A stretch of DNA of 52,999 nucleotides. Origin: a bacterium (GTDB taxonomy: Bacteria; Verrucomicrobiota; Verrucomicrobiia; Limisphaerales; UBA11358). Below are positions 26,752 through 34,036 of the stretch, in pieces (positions within the stretch are counted from its first letter, which is position 1; each line of letters opens with the position of its first letter). Under the pieces are notes generated by a model. That model had not been told where the DNA came from. It worked only from the letters and a program-made list of their open reading frames with translations, and ran no database searches. Location of the stretch: contig JAKALA010000003.1 in NCBI GenBank assembly GCA_021813325.1, positions 125,114 through 178,112 on the forward strand, read 5' to 3'. The position numbers and the translations under genes were made by a program.

Positions 26752-27597
26752 TCAGCCGCGCTCAAATTCAAAGACTGAGCCGACGCTGGCGGGACGACAG
26801 ATCTTGGGAAACGTCTGCCACAAGCGGGCCGTGGCCAGCTGGCCGGTGCAATGGGCCGCAGCCAGACAGTTCAATTCGGCGGCGCGCAGCCGTTCCAACG
26901 TGAATTGCAGGCGGGCGGCGCTGGCCGATCCCAGATGAAATCCGCCAATCACGGCGCTGACGGGTTTGCCGCCGGTCAAGTGTTGAACGTGATTCAGCGA
27001 GTTCACCAAACCCGAGTGGGCGCACCCCAGCAACAGCATCACGCTGCGGCCCAAGTCAATGATCAGCGCCTGATCATCCAGGAGCGGGTCCGGCCGGGTG
27101 CCGGCGGTATCCAGATAAAATGCGCCGCCGGTGTCTTCGTAAGGGGTGAGCCGAGGAATTTCGCCGGTGGCAAACACTCCGGGCAGCACTTCGGTTTGCG
27201 CCCGCGTTTCCACCAGATGCAGCCCCCTGCGGTTCAGCGCTTGCAACGTGACATCGCTCATGCCGATTTGCCGGATGTGGCCTTCGGCATTTCGACTATA
27301 TTTCGGTTCAAAAGCAGCGGGATGAACAAAACATTTCGCTTCCGGCGCCATTTCCAAAACCGTGGGCACGCCGCCGGTGTGGTCGTAATGCCCGTGGCTG
27401 AGGACCAAGGCTTCGATTGGGTCGAGCGGCAAACGCAGCGTTGCCGCGTTGATGACCGCCAAATCCGACTGGCCCGTGTCAAACAGCAACTGGTGTGAAC
27501 CGGATTGAATGTGAAAGCAAAGCCCGTGTTCGGCCACCAATCCCTGGCGATGAACACTATTTTCCACGAGCACGGTGATGCGGATCATTTCACTCAT
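26752..27597 (-). CDS. Metallo-beta-lactamase-fold hydrolase
   Basis: The ATG at 27597 gives 281 residues starting MSEMIRITVLVENSV. It belongs to the MBL branch often annotated as 7,8-dihydropterin-6-yl-methyl-beta-D-RFAP synthase-like. Metal ligands are seen in LVLSHGHYDHTGG (HxHxDH), with later His in LLLGCAHSGLVN, IGGFHLG and AAAHCTG. The start overlaps the end of the thioesterase gene by eight bases (ATGAGTGA), so the two are translationally coupled. The substrate is unknown. The candidate sigma-54 promoter upstream of the thioesterase would drive both. Confidence 0.88.
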   Translation of the reverse strand: MSEMIRITVLVENSVHRQGLVAEHGLCFHIQSGSHQLLFDTGQSDLAVINAATLRLPLDPIEALVLSHGHYDHTGGVPTVLEMAPEAKCFVHPAAFEPKYSRNAEGHIRQIGMSDVTLQALNRRGLHLVETRAQTEVLPGVFATGEIPRLTPYEDTGGAFYLDTAGTRPDPLLDDQALIIDLGRSVMLLLGCAHSGLVNSLNHVQHLTGGKPVSAVIGGFHLGSASAARLQFTLERLRAAELNCLAAAHCTGQLATARLWQTFPKICRPASVGSVFEFERG

Positions 27598-28039
27598 GGG
27601 TCTGCATAAATTTTCCGTTGGCGCTGGCTTTGACACTGCCTGCCTGAGTCAGTTCGGCCTGCAATTCAAACAACCCGTGGGCAGCCTGATCCAGTTGGGC
27701 TTGAATTTGCATTTCTTCCGAAGCGCTGACGGGCTGATGATAACGCACGTTCAATTCAGCGGTCAACGCCCGCAGACCCCGCGCAAACAGACAATGCGTC
27801 ATGGCCCCGTCCAGCAACGCCGCGATCAGTCCGCCATGCAACAATCCGGTGTAGCCTTCCAACGCACTATGGCCGAGGAAACGGGCGCAAATGCTGCCGT
27901 CCGGCTGGGCTTCGTAATGGAGCGCCAGACCCATGGGATTGGAACTGCTGCACACAAAGCAAAATGGGTGCGCCTCCATCTGATTGTTCAACAGTTGCAA
28001 CGGCGTGGCTTGGGGAAGAGACGAAATTGACATGGGCAT
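27590..28039 (-). CDS. PaaI-family hotdog thioesterase
   Basis: A 149-residue hotdog-fold protein with the PaaI/4HBT core ALEGYTGLLHGGLIAALLDG, where the HGG turn and Asp are typical active-site elements. HPFCFVCSSSNPMGLALHYE near residue 24 gives a Cys-x2-Cys pair often seen in this subgroup. It hydrolyses acyl-CoA or a similar thioester; substrate unknown. Starts at 28039 and 28033 (both ATG, two codons apart) are possible, the second being close to the predicted transcription start. It is the first gene of an operon with the MBL-fold hydrolase and is divergent from the sigma-54 activator. Confidence 0.85.
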   Translation of the reverse strand: MPMSISSLPQATPLQLLNNQMEAHPFCFVCSSSNPMGLALHYEAQPDGSICARFLGHSALEGYTGLLHGGLIAALLDGAMTHCLFARGLRALTAELNVRYHQPVSASEEMQIQAQLDQAAHGLFELQAELTQAGSVKASANGKFMQTHE

Positions 28040-28044
28040 TCACA

Positions 28045-28062
28045 TAGCACCAGCAATGCCAA
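28045..28062 (-). promoter_or_regulatory. Candidate sigma-54 promoter of thioesterase/MBL operon
   Basis: On the minus strand the sequence TTGGCATTGCTGGTGCTA fits the sigma-54 pattern: GG at 28060-28059, ten bases, then GC at 28048-28047. Against YTGGCACG-N4-TTGCW it differs at the C, the G and one T. The predicted transcript start (about 28035) falls at the first codons, which would make the message almost leaderless. A site of the activator-type palindrome is centred 101 bp upstream. A chance match remains possible. Confidence 0.5.
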
Positions 28063-28124
28063 GAGGCCGTTGCATGATTTATGGAAAATTATGGGGTTTG
28101 GCCGCGGGTCATTTTTTAAACCCC

Positions 28125-28138
28125 GGCAAAAATCCATG
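28125..28138 (+). promoter_or_regulatory. Activator-type palindromic site a1
   Basis: GGCAAAAATCCATG, a variant of the GGCA-N3-TGCCATG element found at 28156, 29818 and 33452. It lies 31 bp before site a2 in the intergenic region between the thioesterase operon and the sigma-54 activator gene. Confidence 0.45.
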
Positions 28139-28155
28139 TTGATTTCCGCCGTCGC

Positions 28156-28171
28156 GGCAAAATGCCATTGC
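28156..28171 (+). promoter_or_regulatory. Activator-type palindromic site a2
   Basis: GGCAAAATGCCATTGC, an inverted repeat GGCA-AAA-TGCC with the same flank as sites upstream of the cytochrome and NifX-like genes. It is 46 bp before the activator start codon and centred 101 bp from the divergent sigma-54 candidate, so it may serve autoregulation, the divergent operon, or both. Confidence 0.6.
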
Positions 28172-28216
28172 GCCCGCGGAAGAATGCACGGATGATGTGC
28201 GAGTTGATCGCAGACG

Positions 28217-29563
28217 ATGACGCCCGAGAATTTTCAAAATCAATTGTTGGATTCGGTGCCGGACGGCGTGTTCACCGTGGACGCCGATTGGCGCGTCACG
28301 TTCTTCAACCAGGCGGCGGAACGGATCACCGGGATTCGCCGGAACGAAGCGCTGGGGCGCCGCTGCTGCGAGGTTTTTCGCGCGTCCATTTGCGAAAGCG
28401 CCTGCGCGCTCAAACAGACCCTGACAACCCGCCGGCAGGTCAGCAACAAGGTGGTTTACATTGTCAACGCCCAAGGAGAGCGCATTCCCATCAGCATTTC
28501 CACGGCGCCGCTCAAGGATGCCCGGGGCCGCGTGGTTGGCGGGGTGGAAAGTTTTCGCGATTTGCGGCTGGTCAACGAATTGCGGCAGCAGGCCGAACAG
28601 CAGGATTCCTTTTCCGACATCATCGGGCGCAGCGCCGCCATGCGGCAGTTGTTTGATTTGATGCCGCTGGTGGCGGAGAGCGACAGCACCGTGTTGATCG
28701 AAGGTCCGAGCGGCACGGGCAAGGAACTGTTCGCCCGGGCGCTGCACCAGCTTTCGCGCCGGCAGCAACAGCCGTTTGTGGCCATCAACTGTGGCGCGCT
28801 GCCCGACACGCTGTTGGAAAGCGAATTGTTTGGCTACAAAGCCGGGGCGTTCACCGACGCGCGCAAGGACAAGCCGGGCCGTTTTGCGCTGGCCGAAGGC
28901 GGCACCATTTTGCTGGATGAAATCGGCGATATTTCGCCCGCCATGCAGACGCGGTTGCTGCGGGTCTTGCAGGAACGGGTTTATGAACCGCTCGGCAGCG
29001 TGGTGCCGGTGCGTTGTGATGTGCGGGTGATCGCGGCCACCAACAGATCGCTGACTTCGTTGGTGCGGGCGGGAAAATTTCGCGAAGACCTGTATTACCG
29101 TGTGCATGTGGTGCGGCTGGAATTGCCGCCGTTGCGGTCCCGGCGGGAGGATCTCCCGCCGCTGGTGGAGCATTTCGTGACGCGCTTCAACCGGCTCAAG
29201 GGACGCGATATTGCCGGCCTGTCGGATGCGGCGTTGGCGCGGTTGATGGAATATGATTTTCCCGGCAACGTGCGCGAATTGGAAAACATCATCGAACATG
29301 CCTTTGTGCTTTGTCGGGGAGGATTGATTGAGCCGCTTCATTTGCCGCCGCAATTGCGCGGCGAAAGCGGCGGCTTGCCCTCGCATTTGCCGGGAGGAAT
29401 GACGCTTGCAGTCATGGAAAAATTGCTGATTCAGGACGCGTTGAAACGGCATCAAGGCAACCGGGCTGCCGCCGCCCGGGAACTGGGCATGGACCCCAGC
29501 ACGCTGTTCCGCAAGATCAAGTCGCTCAAACTCGCCAAACCGACACCTGAGATAAGCCTCTGA
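28217..29563 (+). CDS. PAS-domain sigma-54-dependent transcriptional activator
   Basis: A 448-residue enhancer-binding protein. An N-terminal PAS domain (about 8-125) carries four cysteines at 50, 51, 59 and 63 (GRRCCEVFRASICESAC), a pattern that suggests redox or metal-cluster sensing. The AAA+ domain has Walker A GPSGTGKE at 163-170, Walker B ILLDEI at 231-236 and the sigma-54-contacting loop as GAFTDA at 210-215, with Asp in place of the second Gly of GAFTGA; this variant occurs in functional activators. A Fis-type helix-turn-helix (GNRAAAARELGMDPSTLFRK) is at the C-terminus. There is no receiver domain, so sensing is probably direct. Palindromic sites lie upstream of it and of neighbouring operons. 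Confidence 0.93.
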   Translation: MTPENFQNQLLDSVPDGVFTVDADWRVTFFNQAAERITGIRRNEALGRRCCEVFRASICESACALKQTLTTRRQVSNKVVYIVNAQGERIPISISTAPLKDARGRVVGGVESFRDLRLVNELRQQAEQQDSFSDIIGRSAAMRQLFDLMPLVAESDSTVLIEGPSGTGKELFARALHQLSRRQQQPFVAINCGALPDTLLESELFGYKAGAFTDARKDKPGRFALAEGGTILLDEIGDISPAMQTRLLRVLQERVYEPLGSVVPVRCDVRVIAATNRSLTSLVRAGKFREDLYYRVHVVRLELPPLRSRREDLPPLVEHFVTRFNRLKGRDIAGLSDAALARLMEYDFPGNVRELENIIEHAFVLCRGGLIEPLHLPPQLRGESGGLPSHLPGGMTLAVMEKLLIQDALKRHQGNRAAAARELGMDPSTLFRKIKSLKLAKPTPEISL

Positions 29564-29669
29564 TGGTCTGAACGATTCCGTTTATAACCGCGCCAACGGC
29601 AGCCCGCAGCCCGCAGGACCGGCATCGCGCCCGGTCTCCATTGTCTTCCGAATCTGATCAGCGTTGGGC

Positions 29670-29695
29670 CGGCCTCGCCTTCCGAGCCGTTTTTT
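29670..29695 (+). terminator. Rho-independent terminator of the activator gene
   Basis: The stem CGGC(c)TCG / CGAGCCG has one bulged C and a five-base loop and is followed by TTTTTT. It lies about 105 bp after the activator stop and separates that gene from the cytochrome promoter region. Confidence 0.65.
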
Positions 29696-29785
29696 GTTGC
29701 CCGTCCGCCCAAGCGGGGGTGTTCGAGTCGGAGACGTCCGCGGCGCCGATGATTCCGGACGGCGGCGAGGATCGGTGTTGAGTGA

Positions 29786-29801
29786 CGTGTTTTGCCACGG
29801 T
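29786..29801 (+). promoter_or_regulatory. Activator-type palindromic site b1 (weak)
   Basis: CGTGTTTTGCCACGGT keeps the TTTTGCCA half of site b2 but has a poor left arm. It is 32 bp upstream of b2 and centred 137 bp from the sigma-54 candidate at 29926. Weak by itself; its value is the repeat of the 31-32 bp pairing seen at two other loci. Confidence 0.4.
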
Positions 29802-29817
29802 GCGACACCGGGCGTGC

Positions 29818-29833
29818 GGCATTTTGCCATGCC
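29818..29833 (+). promoter_or_regulatory. Activator-type palindromic site b2
   Basis: GGCATTTTGCCATGCC, differing from site c1 (GGCAGTTTGCCATGCC, 33452) by a single base over 16. It is an inverted repeat GGCA-TTT-TGCC. It is centred 105 bp upstream of the GG of the candidate sigma-54 promoter of the cytochrome gene, with an AT-rich stretch (29845-29910) between that could bend. Confidence 0.65.
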
Positions 29834-29925
29834 TCTATACCCGTTAGTAAAAGGCTTATTTCCCGGATCTTCATTAAAGGTTAATTTATGCCGCGTTTTT
29901 CGTTTTTTCGCGGCCGGATTTGAAT

Positions 29926-29942
29926 TTGGAACACGGCCTGCT
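29926..29942 (+). promoter_or_regulatory. Candidate sigma-54 promoter of the 16-haem cytochrome gene
   Basis: TTGGAACACGGCCTGCT: GG at 29928-29929, ten bases, GC at 29940-29941, close to TTGGCAC-N5-TTGCT with one mismatch in the -24 box. Predicted start about 29953, 52 bases before the ATG. The 441-bp gap 29564-30004 holds this promoter, sites b1/b2, the activator terminator and a CCGCG / CGCGG inverted repeat (29891-29913); I see no gene in it. Confidence 0.55.
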
Positions 29943-30004
29943 TCCCGGTCGATAATCTCCGCGGTTCACAACCCAAACTGCGGTCCATTCAGAACCTGAA
30001 ACTC

Positions 30005-33000
30005 ATGAAAAACCATCACTTCCGGCCCAGGACGGCCTTGCTCGCCATGGCGGGATTTCTTTTGGTCCAGGTGCCGGCGGCGCTTGCGCAATACAATCTC
30101 CACACGCTGATTGACACCAACAATTACACCGGCACAGCCACCTGCCTGCAATGCCACGGCGCCGGCGGATTGATCATCGGGCCGGATCGGGCGGCGGAAG
30201 TCATGTCGGGGGTGCATTGGACCTGGGTTCATACCAACACACCCACAGGACAGGCGTCGCAGGTGATGGGCAAGCGGAATATCATCAACAATTACTGCAT
30301 TGCCGTGCCCTCCAACGAGCCGCGCTGCACGAGTTGCCACATCGGCCTCGGCTGGCGCGACAACACGTTCGATTTTCACAATCCCACCAACATTGACTGT
30401 CTGGTTTGTCACGACACCACCGGTGCCTACAAAAAGACGCCGACCGGCGCCGGCTTGCCTGATCCCAGTGTGAATTTGATCAATGTGGCCAAGCACGTCG
30501 GCAAAACCAGCCGGGCTTCGTGCGGTTCCTGCCACTTTTATGGAGGCGGCGGCGACGGGGTGAAACACGGCGACCTCGATTCCAGCCTCACGAATCCGAC
30601 GCGCGATCTGGATGTTCACATGGGCGTGGACGGCGCGAACATGACCTGTGCCAATTGTCACCAATCCACGGAACCGGGCGCCAGCGCGCATGATTTGGTC
30701 GGCTCGCGTTATTCCAAGGCACACCCGGACAACTGGCTGTGCGAAGATTGTCACTCCTCCACGCCGCACGTGAATGTGAACAACGGCATTTATTATGACG
30801 GCCATGCGAGTCGCGTCGCCTGCCAGACCTGTCACGTGCCCTATTTCGCCCGCGGCGGCAAACCCACGAAGATGAGTTGGGACTGGTCCACGGCGGGCCG
30901 CAAGGATACCAATGGCGCGGCGCTGACCATCAAGGACGCGGATGGCAATGTCACTTACGACACCATGAAAGGCACGTTTACCTGGGCGCAAAATGTCACG
31001 CCGGATTACGTCTGGTTCGATGGCAATGTCATTTGGATGGAACTGACTAACCAGATTGATCCCACGCGGATGGTGACGCTGAATGCGCTGCAAGGCAGCA
31101 TCAGCGAGACCCAGGCGCGGATCATGCCGGTCAAACGCTTCACCGCCGTGCAGCCTTACGACGCCGGGAAAAATGTTCTGGTCATCCCGCATTTGTTTCC
31201 AACCAACGCCACGGACACGGCCGCCTACTGGAAAGGTTACAATTGGACCAACGCCATCAACGCCGGCATGGCCTCCGTGGGGCAGACCTTCAGCGGCCAG
31301 ATGGGCTGGGTGAACACCGAAATGTATTGGGTGGAAAATCACATGGTCGCGCCGAAGGAAGAAGCGCTCACCTGTCTGGATTGTCATTCGCCCAACGGAC
31401 GGATTCCGTTCGCCAAACTTGGCTACGCCGCCAATCGCGTCGCCCAGTTGACCAATCTCAACATGATCATCGGGTTGGATCACACGGGGCGTTTCGGCAC
31501 CAATTTCGCGGGGTCGGCCGCGTGTCTGGATTGCCACCCGAACCAGGCGTCCGAAGTCATGGGCAGCGTGCATTACCTCTGGCGCACGACCAATCCGCAC
31601 CTGGCCTATCCCGGCGGCGGTTCGCACGGCATGTTGGACCGGTTCTGCGGCCTGGTCGGCTCCAGTTCGATGGTCAATTATTTCGCCGACTTTGGCGGGC
31701 ACAAAACTTCGGCGGCTTGCGGTAAATGTCATGTGGGCGATTCCCTGCCGCTGCCCAGCCCGGCGACGGGACAATTTACGCAAGCGCAGACCAACGGCTT
31801 GGACTGCTTGATCTGCCACGCCTCGGCCGGCAATTACGACATGAACGGCGACGGCCTTTACACGACCGACGACGAGAATGCCGCCAATCGCGCGCTCTTG
31901 ACCAACTCCGTGACCGGCCGCCGCGAGTGGTTCCAGGACCATTCTTTGCGCGCCGCCGAAAGTGTCGGCCAACCGGTGGGCGCCGCGCAGTGTCTGCGTT
32001 GCCATGAACACGGCCAGGCGGCGGCGGATTACAAGCGGGGCACCCCGTTTGATCCGGCGCACGACGTGCATGCGGCGGCGGGCTTGAAATGCACCGATTG
32101 CCACAAGGTGGATCATCACAAGATCGCCCGTGGTTCGCGGGTCACGGACATGCATGCTTGGGAACGGCAGAACGTGGAGGTTACCTGTGTGAACTGCCAC
32201 AGCGCCACCGCGCCGCACACCGACCCGAAGCTGGCCATGTATAATCAACATCTCTCCACCATCGCGTGCGAAACCTGTCACATTCCGTGGACTTCCGGCG
32301 CGCTGCGCCGCATTTGGGCGCCCACCTACGGTGTCACCGATGGTCCCGAGGCGAACATTCCCGCTTGGAACGCCACCACCGAGACATACGAGCCTTACAG
32401 CGTTTACAGCGGCGAATACACTTTGCGGCCGGTGTATCGCTGGTATGGCGGCAACGAAAGCATGCTGGCCGAACCCGTCAACAACGTGACCGCCTGGGAC
32501 GGGCAGATTGCCACGAAGAGTTCGCCCGGCGCGAAAATTTTCCCGTTCCGCTCGATTGTCAACGGCATGATTTTGGATCGCCGGGGTTTCGGTTATGCTC
32601 CGAATTTCAACACCAACTTCACCATGCTGGCGGCGATGGATGCGATGGCGGGTCCGCTCAAACAGATGGGCTTCATGCGGGCCAGCGGCTTGACTCCGCC
32701 GGAACGCGCGGCCCTGGCGCAATATCCGAATCTGCTCAACTTCGACGAGGAAACGTATCTTCATACCGGCGACATCAAGGAAGCGGTCAACATTGGTTTG
32801 GGCCGTCAAGCGGTGATGATGTCGGGCGGCGACCCGTCCGCCATGAGCAGCGGCCAGCTCAGCGTGGTCGGCGCCAATTTCTGGAGCGGCGAGGTGCTTG
32901 GCTTGGACATGCCCAACAACCCGGCGGATCCGACGTATGATCCCGCAGCGCCCCCCACGCAGGCCACCGGCTCGTTTATTAGTTTGAGCCATGCCGTCAA

Positions 33001-33346
33001 ACTGCAAGGCGCACTGACCTGTGCGGATTGTCATTCGACGGCCAGCGTGCTCAACTTCAAGGCGCTGAACTACTCGCCAGCGCAAACGGCCTACCTGGAA
33101 ACTCTGCTGAATAATGTGCAATTGTTGACCAGCCAGATGACCGCCTCCGGACTCAAGCTGAATTGGGCCACCATACCCGGTCGCAATTATCAGGTGCAGA
33201 CCTGCACCAACCTGCAAGGCGGATTGTGGGAGGCGGTGACCACGAACGTGCCGGCGAGCACCTTGCAAATGGAAACTGTGGTTCCACCAAATCAACTGGG
33301 GGCCGAACCGCAACGGTTCTTCCGCGTCATGGAAACCACGCCATAG
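30005..33346 (+). CDS. 16-haem c-type cytochrome, duplicated octahaem tetrathionate reductase (OTR) family
   Basis: A 1113-residue exported multihaem cytochrome with signal peptide ending PAALAQ (residue 29). Sixteen CxxCH motifs are visible, at 47, 108, 132, 173, 215, 246, 273, 457 and again at 507, 572, 601, 663, 696, 728, 755, 1006. Both sets have seven close haems and a distant eighth, so this is a tandem duplication of an eight-haem unit. Unit 1 carries the OTR-family signatures (GKRNIINNYC, NEPRCTSCH, DCLVCHDTTGAYKK, CHFYGGGGDGVKHGDLDSSL, TKMSWDWSTAG). Family members reduce tetrathionate, nitrite or hydroxylamine in the periplasm. In unit 2 the Lys-bearing GKRNIINN block is replaced by GGSHGMLDRF, so it may serve electron transfer only. 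Residues 1050-1113 form a non-haem beta module (KLNWATIPGRNYQVQTCTNL), an unusual fusion. Confidence 0.92.
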   Translation: MKNHHFRPRTALLAMAGFLLVQVPAALAQYNLHTLIDTNNYTGTATCLQCHGAGGLIIGPDRAAEVMSGVHWTWVHTNTPTGQASQVMGKRNIINNYCIAVPSNEPRCTSCHIGLGWRDNTFDFHNPTNIDCLVCHDTTGAYKKTPTGAGLPDPSVNLINVAKHVGKTSRASCGSCHFYGGGGDGVKHGDLDSSLTNPTRDLDVHMGVDGANMTCANCHQSTEPGASAHDLVGSRYSKAHPDNWLCEDCHSSTPHVNVNNGIYYDGHASRVACQTCHVPYFARGGKPTKMSWDWSTAGRKDTNGAALTIKDADGNVTYDTMKGTFTWAQNVTPDYVWFDGNVIWMELTNQIDPTRMVTLNALQGSISETQARIMPVKRFTAVQPYDAGKNVLVIPHLFPTNATDTAAYWKGYNWTNAINAGMASVGQTFSGQMGWVNTEMYWVENHMVAPKEEALTCLDCHSPNGRIPFAKLGYAANRVAQLTNLNMIIGLDHTGRFGTNFAGSAACLDCHPNQASEVMGSVHYLWRTTNPHLAYPGGGSHGMLDRFCGLVGSSSMVNYFADFGGHKTSAACGKCHVGDSLPLPSPATGQFTQAQTNGLDCLICHASAGNYDMNGDGLYTTDDENAANRALLTNSVTGRREWFQDHSLRAAESVGQPVGAAQCLRCHEHGQAAADYKRGTPFDPAHDVHAAAGLKCTDCHKVDHHKIARGSRVTDMHAWERQNVEVTCVNCHSATAPHTDPKLAMYNQHLSTIACETCHIPWTSGALRRIWAPTYGVTDGPEANIPAWNATTETYEPYSVYSGEYTLRPVYRWYGGNESMLAEPVNNVTAWDGQIATKSSPGAKIFPFRSIVNGMILDRRGFGYAPNFNTNFTMLAAMDAMAGPLKQMGFMRASGLTPPERAALAQYPNLLNFDEETYLHTGDIKEAVNIGLGRQAVMMSGGDPSAMSSGQLSVVGANFWSGEVLGLDMPNNPADPTYDPAAPPTQATGSFISLSHAVKLQGALTCADCHSTASVLNFKALNYSPAQTAYLETLLNNVQLLTSQMTASGLKLNWATIPGRNYQVQTCTNLQGGLWEAVTTNVPASTLQMETVVPPNQLGAEPQRFFRVMETTP

Positions 33347-33392
33347 GCAGCCTTTGTAGCCTTTGTTGTTGCTGTTAACCCAACAGCCACCA

Positions 33393-33426
33393 CCCCGGGT
33401 CTCCGCCGCAAGGAGCCCGGGGTTTT
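33393..33426 (+). terminator. Strong rho-independent terminator after the cytochrome gene
   Basis: The stem CCCCGGG-t-CTCC / GGAG-CCCGGGG has a seven-base loop (GCCGCAA) and is followed by TTTT. It is 47 bp after the cytochrome stop, so the downstream NifX-like genes need their own promoter. Confidence 0.85.
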
Positions 33427-33451
33427 CGTTTGCGCCGCTGGCGTTGACCAT

Positions 33452-33467
33452 GGCAGTTTGCCATGCC
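33452..33467 (+). promoter_or_regulatory. Activator-type palindromic site c1
   Basis: GGCAGTTTGCCATGCC inside a longer perfect palindrome ATGGCA-GTT-TGCCAT (33450-33464). It is the best site of the set, 31 bp before c2 and centred 127 bp from the sigma-54 promoter at 33582. Confidence 0.7.
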
Positions 33468-33482
33468 GGCCGGTGGTCCGCT

Positions 33483-33498
33483 GGCGTTTCGCCATGCG
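33483..33498 (+). promoter_or_regulatory. Activator-type palindromic site c2
   Basis: GGCGTTTCGCCATGCG, inverted repeat TGGCG-TTT-CGCCA with the same ATGC flank as c1. It is centred 96 bp upstream of the GG of the sigma-54 promoter. A further half-like copy (GCGCCATGCC) follows at 33502-33511. Confidence 0.65.
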
Positions 33499-33581
33499 CT
33501 GGCGCCATGCCGTCCGGTATTTATTGGGCTAAATCCGTTGTTTATCAGCGGAATTTGCCGTTCGCTCGCATTTTCTCGCGG

Positions 33582-33598
33582 CTGGCACGTTCGTTGCG
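33582..33598 (+). promoter_or_regulatory. Sigma-54 promoter of the NifX-like operon
   Basis: CTGGCACGTTCGTTGCG matches the sigma-54 consensus YTGGCACG-N4-TTGCW except the last base: GG at 33584-33585, ten bases, GC at 33596-33597. The predicted start near 33609 is only two bases before the GTG start codon at 33611, implying a near-leaderless message. Two palindromic sites lie 96 and 127 bp upstream. Confidence 0.8.
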
Positions 33599-33610
33599 TT
33601 CAGCCTCGGC

Positions 33611-34036
33611 GTGACGGTAGCTATTCCCATTTGGCAGCAACGCGTGTCGCCCGTCCTCGACACGGCGGCGCGTTTGCTGGTGGTCACCTGCCGCGACGGC
33701 CGGGAAGCCAGCCGGCGAGAAGTCGGATTGAGTCCGGCCGCGCCGGAAGAATTTGCCCGCCGAATCGTTGAACTCGGCGTGGACATGCTCCTGTGCGCCG
33801 CGCTCTCGCTCGAACTCCGCCACGCGCTGGAACACGTGGGAGTGCGCCTTCGCCCGCACCTGTGCGGGGATACGGAAGCCATTTTAACGGCGCTCTGTCA
33901 TAATCAACTGGATCAGCCGGAATTCCGCATGCCCGGTTGCCGGAAAAACCACCGGGGAACCAAGGTCTGTCACCGCCGCTCCGCGCATGTGCTTAAAGCG
34001 AATTTTAATAAAACCACATCCTCATCAAAACCATGA
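33611..34036 (+). CDS. NifX/NifB-type cofactor-binding domain protein (first of a pair)
   Basis: A 141-residue protein starting at GTG 33611. The opening TVAIPIWQQRVSPVLDTAAR is the start of the dinitrogenase iron-molybdenum cofactor (NifX/NifY/NafY/NifB C-terminal, PF02579-type) domain, so the start is well placed. The core continues through AAPEEFARRIVELGVDMLLC to about residue 100. A basic tail has the motif FRMPGCRKNHRGTKVCHRR, with Cys and His that could hold metal. Such proteins carry or transfer Fe-S/Mo cofactors or simply bind metal; no nif structural genes are in the window. It overlaps the next gene by four bases (ATGA). Confidence 0.8.
   Translation: MTVAIPIWQQRVSPVLDTAARLLVVTCRDGREASRREVGLSPAAPEEFARRIVELGVDMLLCAALSLELRHALEHVGVRLRPHLCGDTEAILTALCHNQLDQPEFRMPGCRKNHRGTKVCHRRSAHVLKANFNKTTSSSKP

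Noticed and set aside
28190-28290. A plus-strand sigma-54 promoter for the activator gene itself
   Set aside because: I looked for GG-N10-GC pairs in this zone and found none with acceptable boxes; sites a1/a2 may act on the divergent operon or as a repression site.
29564-30004. A coding or RNA gene in the 441-bp gap before the cytochrome
   Set aside because: The open frames here are shadows without protein-like features, and no tRNA-like or riboswitch fold is apparent; the gap is accounted for by a terminator and regulatory sites.
29966-33508. 1180-codon minus-strand ORF antisense to the cytochrome
   Set aside because: It is a shadow frame of the GC-rich cytochrome gene; the plus strand has 16 CxxCH motifs and a signal peptide.
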